Of a DNA stretch of 17,817 bases, positions 1 to 5,676 are shown piece by piece. This stretch comes from DATHTC01 sp035456465 (GTDB lineage Bacteria > Actinomycetota > Thermoleophilia > Gaiellales > Gaiellaceae): the NCBI GenBank assembly GCA_035456465.1, contig DATIDD010000052.1:1-17817 (forward strand), read 5' to 3'. Both the position numbers and the translations under genes were made by a program. Each line of letters opens with the position of its first letter. Positions within the stretch are counted from its first letter, which is position 1. Below the pieces are notes generated by a model. The model was not told the DNA's origin, ran no database searches, and was given only the letters and a program-made list of their open reading frames with translations.

Positions 1-29
1 CGCGCCGTGCGCGGCGGGACCCCGCGGTC

Positions 30-236
30 CTACGCGATGACGCGGACGTTCGTCGCCTGGGGGCCCTTCTGCCCCTCGGTGGCGTCGAACTCGACCCTCA
101 CGCCCTCGCCGAGGCTCTTGAAGCCCTCGCCGGCGATGCCGGAGAAATGGACGAAGAGGTCCTTCGTGCCGTCCTCCGGGGTGATGAAGCCGTACCCCTT
201 GTCGTCGTTGAACCACTTGACGGTTCCGGTTGCCAT
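30..236 (-). CDS. Cold-shock protein (CspA family)
   Basis: This encodes a 68-residue single-domain OB-fold protein that binds single-stranded RNA and DNA, a family that acts as RNA chaperones in the cytoplasm. The translation opens MATGTVKWFN, carries the RNP1 motif KGYGFI at residues 13-18 and RNP2 LFVHF at 27-31, and ends at the usual family length. The frame is open ten codons further upstream, but the ATG at 234-236 is preferred because a nine-base Shine-Dalgarno lies just in front of it and the family begins at this Met. The stop overlaps a short hairpin (17-30) that could help end transcription. The next gene on the strand ends 69 bases upstream, so a private promoter is likely, although I see no convincing -10 hexamer. 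The family assignment is secure; which csp paralogue it is cannot be told. Confidence 0.97.
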   Translation of the reverse strand: MATGTVKWFNDDKGYGFITPEDGTKDLFVHFSGIAGEGFKSLGEGVRVEFDATEGQKGPQATNVRVIA

Positions 237-240
237 AAAA

Positions 241-249
241 ATCACCTCC
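241..249 (-). promoter_or_regulatory. Near-perfect Shine-Dalgarno of the cold-shock gene
   Basis: Read on the minus strand this is GGAGGTGAT, complementary over nine bases to the canonical 16S anti-Shine-Dalgarno, followed by TTTT and the ATG. Such long pairing is unusual among the genes of this window and fits a transcript that must be translated at a high rate. Confidence 0.85.
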
Positions 250-305
250 CTGCCTGTCGCGAACAAGCAGGAGGCGGCGGGCCGCTTCCGGTACTCGTCC
301 TACGG

Positions 306-1109
306 TTACTTACCGGGACTGTAGCGGAGTTCGAGCTCGAGCACGGCGGCAGCCGCCCGCAGCGCCACGCGCGTGTCGTCGAGCGCGGGCTCCCGCGTCG
401 TCAGGCGCTGGAGCGCGAGACCGGGGAGCAGGAGGAATCGCAGCGCGCGCCCGCGCGGCCGGTGGACGAGCTGCCAGAGCTCCATCGAGACGGCGAGCGC
501 CGCGACCGGCACCACCACGGGGGCGGCGACGGCCGCCGCCGGCGGCCAGGCCGCCTCGAACACGAACGACAGCGGGACGGCGATCGCCGCGAAGTTCGTC
601 CCGCAGCGGTCGGCGAACCGCGTCGGCCGAGCGGTGCCGGACCAGGCGCCGACGAGGGAGCCCGACTCCGCCGCTGCGATCGCGCGGTGCTCCGCGCCGT
701 GGAGGCGGAGCGTGCGGCCGCGGAACAGGAGCGCGAGCATCGCGGCCGTCGCGGCCAGGCCGACCGCGAGCCCGTAGGGCGGCGGCAGGAGCGCTGCCAG
801 GGCGCCGGCGAGGAGCGCCGCCACGAGGAGCCGGCGCTCACGACGCGGCGCGATCCCGCGGCGCGACAGCAGCGGCGCGACCGAGGCGACGAGCCGGACG
901 AGCCCCCGCGCGAGCGGTACCCGCGCGAGCCTCCCACGCCTGGCCGGCTGCTCGCCGACCCGGATCGACCCGTCACGGCCGGCGAACGCCCAGTACCGCT
1001 CGCTCGCGATCACGACCCCGTCGGGCCGTGCCATCCCGCCGAGGCGCGGACGGAGCTGCGCCGCGTCCGCGCGGGCGAGCACGTCCAGCACATGGCGGTC
1101 GGCCTCCAC
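306..1109 (-). CDS. DUF1385 (YqhQ-like) membrane protein
   Basis: This is a predicted membrane protein of about 267 residues and unknown biochemical role. DUF1385 hallmarks are present: LGGMARPDGV and the following YWAF...GRDGSI segment near the N-terminus, HGAEHR near residue 137, RCGTNF near 168, and QRLTTREP near 234 before a final helix. Hydrophobic stretches lie around residues 95-130 and 178-215. The frame is open to 1145, but a perfect 10-bp hairpin (1134-1157) covers that upstream start, so I place the start at GTG 1107-1109. Six bases upstream of that GTG is CACCCT (1116-1121), close to the TAnnnT elements seen before other genes here. The ATG at 1032-1034 is a shorter alternative that would cut the conserved N-terminal block. 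The family call is firm, the start is not. Confidence 0.85.
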   Translation of the reverse strand: MEADRHVLDVLARADAAQLRPRLGGMARPDGVVIASERYWAFAGRDGSIRVGEQPARRGRLARVPLARGLVRLVASVAPLLSRRGIAPRRERRLLVAALLAGALAALLPPPYGLAVGLAATAAMLALLFRGRTLRLHGAEHRAIAAAESGSLVGAWSGTARPTRFADRCGTNFAAIAVPLSFVFEAAWPPAAAVAAPVVVPVAALAVSMELWQLVHRPRGRALRFLLLPGLALQRLTTREPALDDTRVALRAAAAVLELELRYSPGK

Positions 1110-1133
1110 CGCTCCAGGGTGCCGGACCACGCG

Positions 1134-1157
1134 GCCGCCCGGCAAGGGCCGGGCGGC
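1134..1157 (-). terminator. Perfect 10-bp hairpin behind the microprotein gene
   Basis: The arms 1134-1143 and 1148-1157 (GCCGCCCGGC and its complement) pair perfectly around a 4-base loop. The hairpin sits 33 bases downstream of the 25-residue ORF on the same strand and just upstream of the DUF1385 start. There is no U-tract, so factor-independent termination is only possible. A second palindrome, GTCCCGCGCGGGAC (1177-1190), directly abuts the microprotein stop codon. Confidence 0.45.
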
Positions 1158-1190
1158 TCATTCGTCGAGCGCTGGGGTCCCGCGCGGGAC

Positions 1191-1268
1191 TTACCAGTAG
1201 CCGCGCCCGAAGAAGCCCAGGAGGGCGAGGACGAGCACGACGATGAGGATGATCCAGAGAAGGCTCAT
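1191..1268 (-). CDS. 25-residue hydrophobic membrane microprotein
   Basis: This 25-codon ORF starts MSLLWIILIVV and ends GFFGRGYW before TAA. Residues 3-20 are almost all Leu, Ile, Val, Ala or Phe, so a single transmembrane helix is expected, followed by a short basic aromatic tail. An AAAGGAG Shine-Dalgarno (1273-1279) lies four bases before the ATG, which is strong support for translation of so short an ORF. The composition resembles the tiny one-helix proteins annotated as DUF3309-like in many bacteria, but I cannot confirm that family. The gene is followed by palindromes (1177-1190, 1134-1157) that separate it from the DUF1385 gene. Its role is unknown. Confidence 0.7.
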   Translation of the reverse strand: MSLLWIILIVVLVLALLGFFGRGYW

Positions 1269-1272
1269 GCTG

Positions 1273-1279
1273 CTCCTTT
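1273..1279 (-). promoter_or_regulatory. Shine-Dalgarno of the 25-residue ORF
   Basis: On the minus strand this reads AAAGGAG, four bases before the ATG at 1266-1268. It is the main evidence that the microprotein is translated. Confidence 0.7.
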
Positions 1280-1333
1280 CGCGGTCGCCTGCTGGAGGGA
1301 CAACGGCCGACGGGCGGATCGGGTTACGGGGAC

Positions 1334-1367
1334 GAAGAAACGGCCCGCCGGGGCGGGCCGCCTCTTC
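1334..1367 (-). terminator. Terminator-like hairpin with T-rich tail
   Basis: CGGCCCGCC (1341-1349) pairs with GGCGGGCCG (1352-1360), and GAAGA (1334-1338) can extend the stem with TCTTC (1363-1367) across a small internal loop. Read on the minus strand the central stem is followed by TTTCTTC, the layout of an intrinsic terminator. No protein-coding gene is evident just upstream on that strand, so the transcript it would end is unknown. The next hairpin (1378-1397) is immediately adjacent. Confidence 0.55.
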
Positions 1368-1377
1368 GGGGGAAGGG

Positions 1378-1397
1378 GAGCCGGGCGGCCCCGGCTC
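1378..1397. other. Perfect 8-bp hairpin
   Basis: GAGCCGGG (1378-1385) pairs perfectly with CCCGGCTC (1390-1397) around a 4-base loop. With the hairpin at 1334-1367 it forms a tandem structure in the 283-base stretch between the microprotein and the gene starting at 1552. The rest of that stretch (about 1400-1551) shows no gene I can support. Confidence 0.5.
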
Positions 1398-1551
1398 CTC
1401 GTGCGGCGACTCTGTGCGGCGGCTCGTGTCCGGCCGCCGTGAGGGAGCGACAGAGGCATCCCAGCAGCCGGCCGCGCGCCGCTCATCGGCAGCGGGCCGC
1501 CGATCCGCTGCGGGCGACTACCGAGCGCCGTCGTGGGAAGATCGCGGCCGG

Positions 1552-1953
1552 GTGGAAGCGACGCGCGCCCTGCTCGAGCGGGTCGAGGCCTCGTCGGAGG
1601 CGCCGGACGACGCGCTGGCGCCGGTCGCCTACGTCCTCGCGACCGCGCTGACGCTCGACGAGGGCGAGCTGGCCGCCGCACTGCGCCGGGCGGTGCTGGT
1701 GCTCGCCGCCGGCGGGGATCCGCGCCGTGGGCTCGACCCCGACGGGCCGGCGGTGCGGTCGCTCGCGGCCGACCTCGACGCGCCGGAGCGGCGGCGGCGC
1801 CTGGACGGTGTCGTCGCGCGTGCGAGCGCGCTCGCCTCCGACCTGCCGCACGTCGCGGCGGCGCTCGCCGCGCTCCGCGCCGACAGCGAGCTGGCCTGGC
1901 GCTGGACCGCGCTCGTGCTGTTGGCGGACGAGCTCGGGGGCGACGAGGCCTAG
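1552..1953 (+). CDS. Hypothetical alpha-helical protein, 133 aa
   Basis: I do not recognise this protein. It is 133 residues, rich in Ala, Leu, Asp, Glu and Arg, with no Cys, no signal peptide and no membrane segment, so it is probably a small helical cytoplasmic protein. Reality is supported by codon use: nearly every third position is G or C over the whole length, while the frame upstream of 1552 becomes low-complexity Gly/Arg/Ser-rich. The GTG at 1552-1554 is therefore my start, although only a weak purine-rich GGGAAG lies upstream and no TAnnnT is near. The C-terminal stretch SELAWRWTALVLLADELGG is the most distinctive part. It lies upstream of the secreted protease gene in the same direction, separated by 124 bases containing two hairpins. 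Confidence 0.6.
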   Translation: MEATRALLERVEASSEAPDDALAPVAYVLATALTLDEGELAAALRRAVLVLAAGGDPRRGLDPDGPAVRSLAADLDAPERRRRLDGVVARASALASDLPHVAAALAALRADSELAWRWTALVLLADELGGDEA

Positions 1954-1976
1954 CCCGTTCGAGGGAACTTCGCCGA

Positions 1977-2030
1977 CTCCCCCGTCGTGGGGAGGCTGCG
2001 ACCCGTGCTCCCGCGGACGATGGGCAGCAC
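1977..2030 (+). other. Two hairpins between the hypothetical gene and the protease
   Basis: CTCCCC (1977-1982) pairs with GGGGAG (1989-1994). GTGCT/AGCAC (2005-2009/2026-2030) plus CCC/GGG forms a second stem with one bulged C. They could terminate the upstream gene or structure the 5' leader of the protease mRNA, whose Shine-Dalgarno starts 36 bases further on. No known riboswitch consensus was recognised. Confidence 0.4.
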
Positions 2031-2077
2031 AACTGCGGCACTGCGGCCGCGCCCACGGGCGCGTAGAGGAGGCAGGA

Positions 2078-3802
2078 ATGGACACACGCGAGGCTCCCGG
2101 CACCCGAGCGAGTGCGCTCTGGGGAACGGGGAACCGGGGTGGCGACAGCCGCTCGAGCGCGCTCTGGGGCAAGCGCGGCGACGAGCGCCGCTCTGCGCGC
2201 GTGGGAGCGGTGGTGGCGGCGATCGCCGCGCTCGTCCTGGCGCTGCCCGCGGCAGCCGTCGCGGGCGACAAGGAGCCGCGCGCGTACGTTCCGGCCGGGC
2301 TGCTCGAAGCCGCCGAGGCCTCGCCCCAGGCGACGTTCGACGTGATCGTCGAGGGCCGCCCCGGCGCGTCGAGCGACGACGTGGCCGCGAGTGTCTCGAA
2401 GGCCAAGGGCGCGAGCAGGCGGAGGTTCGCCTCGGTCGACGGCGTCCTCGCACAGGTCTCCGGCAAGGAGCTGCTCAAGCTCGCGCGGCATCCGAACGTG
2501 CTCTCGATCACGCCCGACTCGATCACGGCCGCAACCGGCTACGAGAACGCGGAGATGTGGCGCGACACCGTCCGCGTGCGCTCCATGCTCGACAGCTTCG
2601 TCCTCTCCGACTACCTCACGAGCTCGCGCACGCCCGCGATCGCGATCGTCGACAGCGGTGTCGACGCGACCAAGTTGTACGACTTCGGCGGACGCGTCGC
2701 GCAGGTGAACCTGTGCAGCCTGTGCTCCGCGCTGGCGACCGGGGACGACTACGGCCACGGCACGATGGTCGCCGCGCTCGCGGCGGGCTCGAACTCGTAC
2801 CGCATCGGCGTGGCCCCGAGAGCGCGGATCGTCTCGCTGCGCACGGCCGACTCCGAGGGGCGCTCCCGCGTCAGCGACGTGATCGCCGCCGCCGACTGGA
2901 TCCTCGCGAACCGCTCGGCGTACAACGTCCGCGTCGCGAACTTCTCGCTCGCGCGCTCCGACGCGACGAGCATCCGCTTCGACCCGCTCGCGCGCGCGGT
3001 CGAGCGGCTCTGGTTCGCCGGCGTCGTGGTCGTGGCGGCCGCCGGCAACCACGGCTCTGCCACCGGGCCGGTCGCGATCAAGGCGCCCGGAAACGACCCG
3101 TTCGTGATCACCGTCGGCGCCGTCGACCAGCGGCAGACGTCGGGCGTCTCGGACGATCTCGTGCCGTCGTGGTCGGCCTGGGGCACGACCAAGGACGGGT
3201 TCGCGAAGCCCGAGCTCGCGGCGCCCGGCCGCTACCTCGTCGCCGCCGTCCCGGGCGGGAGCACGTTGCGCAACCGGTTCCCCGAGCGGGCGACCGGGAG
3301 CGGCACGATGTGGATGTCGGGCACGTCGTTCTCCTCGGCGATCGTGGCCGGGATGGCGGCCGACCTGCTCGCGGTGCGACCGTGGTGGACGCCCGATCAG
3401 GTGAAGGGCGCGCTGATGCTCCGCGCCCGGCCGCTCGCCGGGCAGGGCACGAAGGCGGGCGTCGGCGAGGTCGACGTGTACGGCTCGATCTACACCTCGT
3501 CGCCCGGGAACCCGAACGCGGGCCTGTACCAGTTCGTCACGACCGACGCGTCCGGCGCTCGGCGCTTCGACGGCGATGCGTGGGCCGCGAGCGTGTCGGC
3601 GAACAGCACCTGGTCGACCGCGGCCTGGAGCGAGGCGGCGTGGAGCGAGGCTGCCTGGAGCGAGGCTGCCTGGAGCGAGGCCGCGTGGAGCGAGGCCGCC
3701 TGGAGCGAGGCCGCCTGGAGCGAGGCCGCCTGGAGCGAGGCCGCCTGGAGCGAGGCTGCGTGGAGCGAGGCCGCCTGGAGCGAGGCCGCCTGGGCCGAGT
3801 AA
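2078..3802 (+). CDS. Secreted S8 subtilisin-family serine protease with Trp repeats
   Basis: This is a 574-residue exported serine endopeptidase. Its layout is a long N-terminal region with two SALWG motifs (12-16 and 27-31), a signal helix (about 42-60) with probable cleavage after AVA (62), an I9-like propeptide (about 85-147), and an S8 catalytic domain (about 185-475). The triad is Asp192 (IAIVDSGVD), His227 (YGHGT) and Ser417 (SGTSFSS), with oxyanion Asn324 (AAGNHG). The C-terminus is 11 copies of Ala-Trp-Ser-Glu-Ala. The ATG at 2078 is chosen because AGGAGG (2067-2072) lies five bases upstream. Translation is thus Shine-Dalgarno led, unlike many genes here. Maturation by propeptide removal is expected from the family. 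The substrate is unknown. The 41-residue n-region before the signal helix is unusually long. Confidence 0.95.
   Translation: MDTREAPGTRASALWGTGNRGGDSRSSALWGKRGDERRSARVGAVVAAIAALVLALPAAAVAGDKEPRAYVPAGLLEAAEASPQATFDVIVEGRPGASSDDVAASVSKAKGASRRRFASVDGVLAQVSGKELLKLARHPNVLSITPDSITAATGYENAEMWRDTVRVRSMLDSFVLSDYLTSSRTPAIAIVDSGVDATKLYDFGGRVAQVNLCSLCSALATGDDYGHGTMVAALAAGSNSYRIGVAPRARIVSLRTADSEGRSRVSDVIAAADWILANRSAYNVRVANFSLARSDATSIRFDPLARAVERLWFAGVVVVAAAGNHGSATGPVAIKAPGNDPFVITVGAVDQRQTSGVSDDLVPSWSAWGTTKDGFAKPELAAPGRYLVAAVPGGSTLRNRFPERATGSGTMWMSGTSFSSAIVAGMAADLLAVRPWWTPDQVKGALMLRARPLAGQGTKAGVGEVDVYGSIYTSSPGNPNAGLYQFVTTDASGARRFDGDAWAASVSANSTWSTAAWSEAAWSEAAWSEAAWSEAAWSEAAWSEAAWSEAAWSEAAWSEAAWSEAAWSEAAWAE
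3626..3799 (+). repeat. 15-bp in-frame tandem repeat, 11 units plus a partial unit
   Basis: Eleven copies of a 15-base unit (TGG AGC GAG GCn GCn) fill 3626-3790, followed by a partial unit (TGG GCC GAG) before the stop. Units differ only at synonymous third positions of the two Ala codons, so the peptide Trp-Ser-Glu-Ala-Ala is exactly conserved. This forms the C-terminal tail of the S8 protease. Confidence 0.97.
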
Positions 3803-3821
3803 CACCGCTGTGATCCCGATC

Positions 3822-3851
3822 CGCGAGGCCGGCGACCGTGCCGGCCTCGCG
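3822..3851 (+). terminator. 12-bp terminator hairpin after the protease
   Basis: CGCGAGGCCGGC (3822-3833) pairs perfectly with GCCGGCCTCGCG (3840-3851) around a 6-base loop, 20 bases after the protease stop. There is no U-tract, as is common for actinobacterial terminators. The palindromic stem could act in both directions. Confidence 0.7.
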
Positions 3852-3888
3852 CGTCCGTCCGGCCCGCGGACGCCGCCGGTGTTTCGCG

Positions 3889-3894
3889 TAGAGT
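3889..3894 (+). promoter_or_regulatory. -10 element TAGAGT, lipoprotein gene
   Basis: TAGAGT ends nine bases before the ATG at 3904, so transcription would start close to or at the start codon. No TTGACA-like -35 is visible. It belongs to the leaderless pattern seen before several genes in the window. Confidence 0.5.
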
Positions 3895-3903
3895 GCCGGG
3901 CCG

Positions 3904-4302
3904 ATGTTCCGGCACCGCAGAGCCCTGCCGGCGCTCGCGGCAGCCGGCCTCGCACTCGCAGGCTGCGGCGGCTCCGCGTCGCCCGACCGCTACGTGCTCG
4001 AGCCGACACGCGATTGCCTCGCGGGGGAGGACGTGGCGACGTCGACCGAGGGCCTCGACTTCGTCGCCTCGACGGCGCTCGGCGGGGCGCTGATCGCGCG
4101 TCCGATGGGCAACCGGGTCGTGCTCGCGTTCGGCGACTCGGCCGCCGACGCCGCGCGGACGGTGCGCGCCTACCGCCAGTTCGCCGGCAAGCGCATCCCC
4201 TTGCAGGACCTGCTGTTCCAGGAGAAGAACACGGTGCTGCTCTGGGAGGAGCCGCCGACCGAGGAGCAGGCGCGCACCGTCGGCGGGTGCCTCGAAGGCT
4301 AG
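3904..4302 (+). CDS. Putative lipoprotein of unknown function, 132 aa
   Basis: The protein starts MFRHRRALPALAAAGLALAGC: a basic n-region, a short hydrophobic core and a lipobox LALAGC with the acceptor Cys21, so it should be lipidated and anchored outside the cytoplasmic membrane. The mature part of about 112 residues has two further Cys (38 and near 129) that may form a disulfide, and no recognised domain. The ATG at 3904 is supported by the signal sequence and by TAGAGT nine bases upstream; there is no Shine-Dalgarno. Its TAG stop (4300-4302) forms the first half of the -10 hexamer of pdxS. The strong hairpin at 3822-3851 isolates it from the protease gene. Confidence 0.8.
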   Translation: MFRHRRALPALAAAGLALAGCGGSASPDRYVLEPTRDCLAGEDVATSTEGLDFVASTALGGALIARPMGNRVVLAFGDSAADAARTVRAYRQFAGKRIPLQDLLFQEKNTVLLWEEPPTEEQARTVGGCLEG

Positions 4303-4305
4303 AAT
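4300..4305 (+). promoter_or_regulatory. -10 element TAGAAT of pdxS
   Basis: TAGAAT ends six bases before the pdxS ATG and shares its first three bases with the stop codon of the lipoprotein gene. With no Shine-Dalgarno before the ATG, a leaderless pdxS mRNA is the simplest reading. Confidence 0.6.
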
Positions 4306-4311
4306 CGCCGC

Positions 4312-5196
4312 ATGGCGGAGTTCGGGACGATGCGCGTGAAGAGCGGCCTCGCCGAGATGCTCAAGGGCGGCGTGATCATGGACGTGGTCAACGCCGAGCA
4401 GGCGCGGATCGCCGAGGCGGCGGGGGCCGTCGCGGTGATGGCGCTCGAGCGCGTCCCGGCCGACATCCGCGTGCAGGGCGGCGTCGCCCGGATGTCGGAT
4501 CCCGAGATCATCCGGGAGATCCAGGAGGCGGTGACGATCCCCGTGATGGCGAAGTGCCGCATCGGCCACTTCGCCGAGGCGCAGATCCTCGAGGCGCTCG
4601 AGATCGACTACGTCGACGAGTCCGAGGTGCTGACGCCGGCCGACCTCGAGCACCATGTCGACAAATGGCAGTTCACGGTGCCGTTCGTGTGCGGCGCGAC
4701 GAACCTCGGGGAGGCGCTGCGCCGAATCTCCGAGGGCGCGGCGATGATCCGGACGAAGGGCGAGGCCGGCACGGGGGACATCGTCAACGCGGTAACGCAC
4801 ATGCGCGCCGTCTACGGCGGGATCCGCCGGCTCCAGTCGCTGCGCGAGGACGAGCTGTACGCCGAGGCGAAGCAGCTGCAGGCGCCCGTCGAGCTCGTCC
4901 GCTGGGTCGCCGAGCACGGGCGGCTGCCGGTCGTCACCTTCACGGCGGGCGGCATCGCGACGCCGGCCGACGCGTCGCTGTGCATGCAGCTCGGCGCGGA
5001 CGGCGTCTTCGTCGGCTCGGGGATCTTCAAGTCCGGCGACCCGGACAAGCGCGCACGCGCGATCGTCGAGGCGACCACGCACTACGCCGACCCGAAGGTG
5101 CTGGCGGAGGTCTCCGCCGGGCTCGGCGAGCCGATGGTCGGCATCTCCGCCGCCTCGCTCGCGCCCGAGCAGCTGCTCGAGACGCGCGGCTGGTAG
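4312..5196 (+). CDS. pdxS: Pyridoxal 5'-phosphate synthase subunit PdxS
   Basis: PdxS is the synthase subunit that condenses ribose 5-phosphate, glyceraldehyde 3-phosphate and ammonia into pyridoxal 5'-phosphate, with ammonia supplied by PdxT. The 294-residue length is standard. The conserved catalytic residues are in their expected places: Asp24 (MDVV), Lys81 (VMAKCRIGHF) and Lys149 (RTKGEAGTG). The (beta/alpha)8 barrel motifs TFTAGGIATPAD and GADGVFVGSGIFKS follow. The start is the ATG 4312, six bases after TAGAAT. Here pdxS is separated from pdxT by a membrane-protein gene and a divergent metallopeptidase gene, whereas the two are usually adjacent. Each carries its own leaderless-type promoter. 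Confidence 0.98.
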   Translation: MAEFGTMRVKSGLAEMLKGGVIMDVVNAEQARIAEAAGAVAVMALERVPADIRVQGGVARMSDPEIIREIQEAVTIPVMAKCRIGHFAEAQILEALEIDYVDESEVLTPADLEHHVDKWQFTVPFVCGATNLGEALRRISEGAAMIRTKGEAGTGDIVNAVTHMRAVYGGIRRLQSLREDELYAEAKQLQAPVELVRWVAEHGRLPVVTFTAGGIATPADASLCMQLGADGVFVGSGIFKSGDPDKRARAIVEATTHYADPKVLAEVSAGLGEPMVGISAASLAPEQLLETRGW

Positions 5197-5220
5197 CGGC
5201 GTCCGTCCGGCTCGCGCGAG

Positions 5221-5676
5221 ATGCGAGCCGGAACGGCACGAGTGACAGACGGCTACGTGTCCAGGTTCAGGTCGGGTCTCGCCGCGGGGGCGGTCGCCGC
5301 GCTCCCGAGCGGCCTGCCCTCGACGGCGCATGCGCTGCTGCGCGGCCGGGACCCGCTCGACGCGACGCTGGCAGCCGGCTCCCTCCTGCTGCCGCGCGAG
5401 ACGCGGCGCGGGCCGCTGATGCTCGCGGCCGTGCCGGTCCACGCGGGCGTGTCGCTCCTCTGGGGCGTCGTGCTCGCCCACGCGCTGCGGCGCCCGACGC
5501 CGCTCGCGGGCGCCGTCGCAGGCCTCGCGATCGCCGCCCTCGACCTCGGGCTGCTCGGCAGGCGCAAGGCGCGCTTCCGGGCGCTGCCGCTCGTGCCGCA
5601 GCTCGCGGACCACGCCGTCTACGGCGCCGTCGCCGCCGCGGTGCTGCAGCGGCGACGGCGCCTCGACGTGCGCTAG
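5221..5676 (+). CDS. Small polytopic membrane protein, unknown function
   Basis: This is a protein of about 151 residues with three to four hydrophobic segments (around 19-40, 65-87, 93-112 and 130-142) and short basic loops, so it is an integral membrane protein. The sequence GLPSTAHALLRGRDPLDATLAAGSLLLP is distinctive, but I do not recognise a named family. The start is uncertain: ATG 5221 is the longest choice, and GTG 5242 and GTG 5257 are in frame before the first membrane segment. None has a clear Shine-Dalgarno or -10 at the right distance. It begins 24 bases after pdxS and is probably co-transcribed with it. Its TAG stop shares three bases with the stop codon of the convergent metallopeptidase gene. 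Confidence 0.75.
   Translation: MRAGTARVTDGYVSRFRSGLAAGAVAALPSGLPSTAHALLRGRDPLDATLAAGSLLLPRETRRGPLMLAAVPVHAGVSLLWGVVLAHALRRPTPLAGAVAGLAIAALDLGLLGRRKARFRALPLVPQLADHAVYGAVAAAVLQRRRRLDVR

Noticed and set aside
147..1442. A 431-codon plus-strand frame opposite the cold-shock and DUF1385 genes
   Set aside because: The product is Arg/Gly/Glu-rich without motifs, while the minus strand shows clear cold-shock and DUF1385 signatures.
1954..2077. A riboswitch (for example c-di-AMP or c-di-GMP type) before the secreted protease
   Set aside because: I could not match the conserved cores of those classes; only simple hairpins are visible.
3626..3799. CRISPR-like regular repeats
   Set aside because: The 15-bp units are directly tandem with no spacers and in frame with the protease, so they are a protein-coding repeat.
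1265..4009. A 914-codon minus-strand frame opposite the S8 protease
   Set aside because: The Gly/Leu/Ala-Pro repeats are just the reverse complement of the tandem repeat; the S8 triad on the plus strand is decisive.
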